A DNA stretch of 64,000 bases from Marisediminicola antarctica (GTDB taxonomy: Bacteria; Actinomycetota; Actinomycetes; Actinomycetales; Microbacteriaceae). The notes under the pieces were generated by a model. The model did no database searches. It was not told the DNA's origin and worked only from the letters and a program-made list of their open reading frames with translations. The stretch lies in contig NZ_CP017146.1 in NCBI RefSeq assembly GCF_009930795.1, forward strand, positions 868,001 through 932,000. The letters are read 5' to 3'. Shown here in pieces: positions 62,380 to 64,000 of the stretch (the first letter of the stretch is position 1; the number at the start of each line of letters is the position of its first letter). Both the position numbers and the translations under genes were made by a program.

Positions 62380-63273
62380 ATGAGTCAAATCATCTGGGAC
62401 GGGCTCTTCGTCGGCTCGTTCTATGCCCTGATCGCGCTGGGATACAGCATGGTCTACGGCATCATCAAGCTCCTCAACTTCGCCCACGGCGACCTGTACA
62501 TGCTGGGAGCCTTCATCGGGTTCGCCGTGCTCGCGTCGTTCGGCGGACTCGCCACCTCGCTCGGGCTGTTCGCCCTGATCATCGTGATGATGCTGAGCAT
62601 GGTGATCACAGGCACGGTCGGCGTGGTTATTGAGCGCCTCGCCTATAGACCGTTGCGGGGGGCCCCGCGATTAGCCGTGCTCATCACAGCGGTGGGCGCC
62701 TCCTTCACACTCGAGTACGGCATCGCCGCCATCGCCGGTCCGAACCCCAGGGGATTCCCGATCCGGCTTACCGGCGACGTGTTCCTGGTGCTGGGCGCGC
62801 GGGTGACCCTGCCCCAGATCGTGCTGATGATCATCGCCGGGTTGCTCATGATCGCGCTCGACACCTACATCCGCCGCACCTCGACCGGCCGCGCGATGCG
62901 GGCGATCTCCCTCGACATGAAGGGAGCGCTGCTGATGGGAGTCAACGTGAACGCCGTGATCAGCCGCACCTTCTTCATCGGCTCGGCGCTGGCCGGAGCC
63001 GCCGGAGTGATGGCGGGGGCCTATTACGGCAAGATCGACTTCCTGATGGGCTTCATCATCGGCCTCAAGGCGTTCACGGCGGCCGTCATCGGCGGGATCG
63101 GCAACATCCGCGGGGCCATGCTCGGCGGCCTCGTGCTCGGCCTGATCGAGGCCTTCGGGTCTGAGCTCGTCGGCGGGCAGTGGCGCGACGCCTTCGCGTT
63201 CGCCGTGCTCATCCTCTTCCTGACCCTGCGCCCGACCGGAATCCTCGGCGAGCGCGTTACGGAGCGTGTCTGA
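62380..63273 (+). CDS. Branched-chain-type ABC transporter permease, LivH-like
   Basis: The 297-residue protein has about eight membrane helices. LivH signatures are GLFVGSFYALIALGYSMVYGIIKLLNFAHGD (start of domain, in part) and GLKAFTAAVIGGIGNIRGAMLGG, the cytoplasmic coupling region. It pairs with the LivM-like permease, whose ATG follows the stop by one base. Confidence 0.92.
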   Translation: MSQIIWDGLFVGSFYALIALGYSMVYGIIKLLNFAHGDLYMLGAFIGFAVLASFGGLATSLGLFALIIVMMLSMVITGTVGVVIERLAYRPLRGAPRLAVLITAVGASFTLEYGIAAIAGPNPRGFPIRLTGDVFLVLGARVTLPQIVLMIIAGLLMIALDTYIRRTSTGRAMRAISLDMKGALLMGVNVNAVISRTFFIGSALAGAAGVMAGAYYGKIDFLMGFIIGLKAFTAAVIGGIGNIRGAMLGGLVLGLIEAFGSELVGGQWRDAFAFAVLILFLTLRPTGILGERVTERV

Positions 63274-63274
63274 C

Positions 63275-64000
63275 ATGAGCGAGAACACCGACACCACCTT
63301 GGCGCCGCCCGCCCCGCCGAAGAAGAACACGCTGGGCGCCCGCATCACGGCAATCTTCGAGAACAAGTACATCGGCTGGCCCGCCCTCGGTATCGCCCTC
63401 GTGATGCCGTTCATCACGGCATCCGCCTATTCGCTCAACGTGATGACCACCGCGCTGATCTTCGTGGTGCTCGCGGCTGGCCTCAACATCGTCGTGGGCT
63501 ACTGCGGGCTGCTCGACCTCGGCTACATCGCCTTCCTCGCGGTGGGTGCGTACACCGCCGGCATTCTGTCGAAGATGTTCGAGCTGCCCGTCTTGTTCAC
63601 CCTTCCCGCGGTGATCGTGATGACGGTGCTTGCCGGGCTCCTCATCGGGGCCCCGACTCTGCGGCTGCGCAGCGACTACCTCGCGATCGTCACGCTCGGT
63701 TTTGGTGAGATCACCCGCATCACCGCCAACAACCTCCAGGTGACCGGCGGACCGTCGGGAATCTTCGGCATCCCCAGCTTCCTCACGATCGGCGAACTCG
63801 ACCTCCAGCAGCCGGTGATCTTCTACTACATCACCGTGCTGATCGTGGCGGGGCTCGTTCTCGCGGCAGCGCGGCTGGGCAAGTCCCGTCTGGGCCGGGC
63901 CTGGCGCTACGTCAAGGAGGACGAGGACGCCGCCGAGGCGATGGGCATCCACACCTACAAGGTAAAGCTGCTCGCCTACATCTTCGGCGCAGTGTGGGGC
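63275..64000 (+). CDS. Branched-chain-type ABC transporter permease, LivM-like (truncated by window end)
   Basis: The first 242 residues are visible: a hydrophilic Pro-rich N-terminus (MSENTDTTLAPPAPPKK) and several helices with LNIVVGYCGLLDLGYIAFLAVGAYTAG and RLRSDYLAIVTLGFGEITRI. WRYVKEDEDAAEAMGIHTYKVKLLAY is the coupling helix of LivM. The gene continues past the window; the ATPase genes should follow. It starts one base after the LivH-like stop. Confidence 0.92.
   Translation, partial: MSENTDTTLAPPAPPKKNTLGARITAIFENKYIGWPALGIALVMPFITASAYSLNVMTTALIFVVLAAGLNIVVGYCGLLDLGYIAFLAVGAYTAGILSKMFELPVLFTLPAVIVMTVLAGLLIGAPTLRLRSDYLAIVTLGFGEITRITANNLQVTGGPSGIFGIPSFLTIGELDLQQPVIFYYITVLIVAGLVLAAARLGKSRLGRAWRYVKEDEDAAEAMGIHTYKVKLLAYIFGAVWG

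Overview
The window looks like chromosomal DNA from a high-GC actinobacterium, most likely a member of the Microbacteriaceae. This rests on the high G+C coding sequence, the DUF2510, DUF222, DUF5997, DUF6157, DUF4916 and mycoredoxin-type genes, the coupled lhr-nei2 pair, and the very frequent word GGATGC. The genus is an inference. I found no rRNA, tRNA, CRISPR array, transposase or prophage structural gene.

Layout. 1-1.8 kb: the end of an acetamidase/formamidase-SDR operon, divergent from a HipBA toxin-antitoxin operon (1.9-3.4 kb). A 20-bp palindrome occurs three times, exactly 27 bp apart, between them. 3.4-5.6 kb: a NYN-LOTUS RNA-binding/nuclease protein and two small membrane proteins. 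5.8-10.3 kb: an accessory, defence-like stretch. It holds an SRA-PD-(D/E)XK modification-dependent nuclease of lower G+C, a 54-bp tandem duplication, a MazG-like enzyme overlapping a GIY-YIG/DUF2075 helicase, and a two-helix membrane protein. 10.6-22 kb: a VWA protein, an NrtR-like Nudix regulator broken by one in-frame stop, a UvrD-type helicase with an inserted nuclease domain, a mycoredoxin, a membrane-tethered DUF1524/Excalibur nuclease and a pRiA4b ORF-3-like gene flanked by two identical 49-bp repeats.

22.3-33 kb: a CDF transporter, a beta-phosphoglucomutase/GH65 disaccharide phosphorylase operon, membrane proteases, an aldo-keto reductase, a GNAT and a DUF222-HNH protein. 33-43 kb: a P2A-type ATPase, an Lrp regulator divergent from a PLP-dependent transsulfuration enzyme, the divergent DUF5997/LysR-like pair, a dioxygenase-like gene and two tandem membrane paralogues with repeat-rich linkers. 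42.5-51.5 kb: nei2-lhr (Lhr unusually long), DUF6157 with a repeat insert, DUF4916, DUF1761, and an AraC regulator that appears frameshifted. 51.7-58 kb: an MFS transporter, then a translationally coupled GT2 synthase/HlyD-like adaptor/GH81 lipoprotein operon. That operon is a candidate machine for making, exporting and trimming a beta-glucan. 58-64 kb: a proline-racemase-family/ornithine-cyclodeaminase-family operon divergent from a FadR-type GntR regulator, followed by a Liv-type ABC importer, which suggests uptake and breakdown of a proline-like or hydroxyproline-like compound.

A theme across the window is short tandem repeats. In-frame 6-, 9-, 15- and 30-bp arrays have expanded linkers in at least six proteins, and 7-, 16-, 24-, 39- and 54-bp arrays lie between genes. 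Three genes carry apparent single-site lesions (Nudix stop, AraC frameshift, possible PLP-enzyme tail frameshift), which are either real decay or assembly errors.
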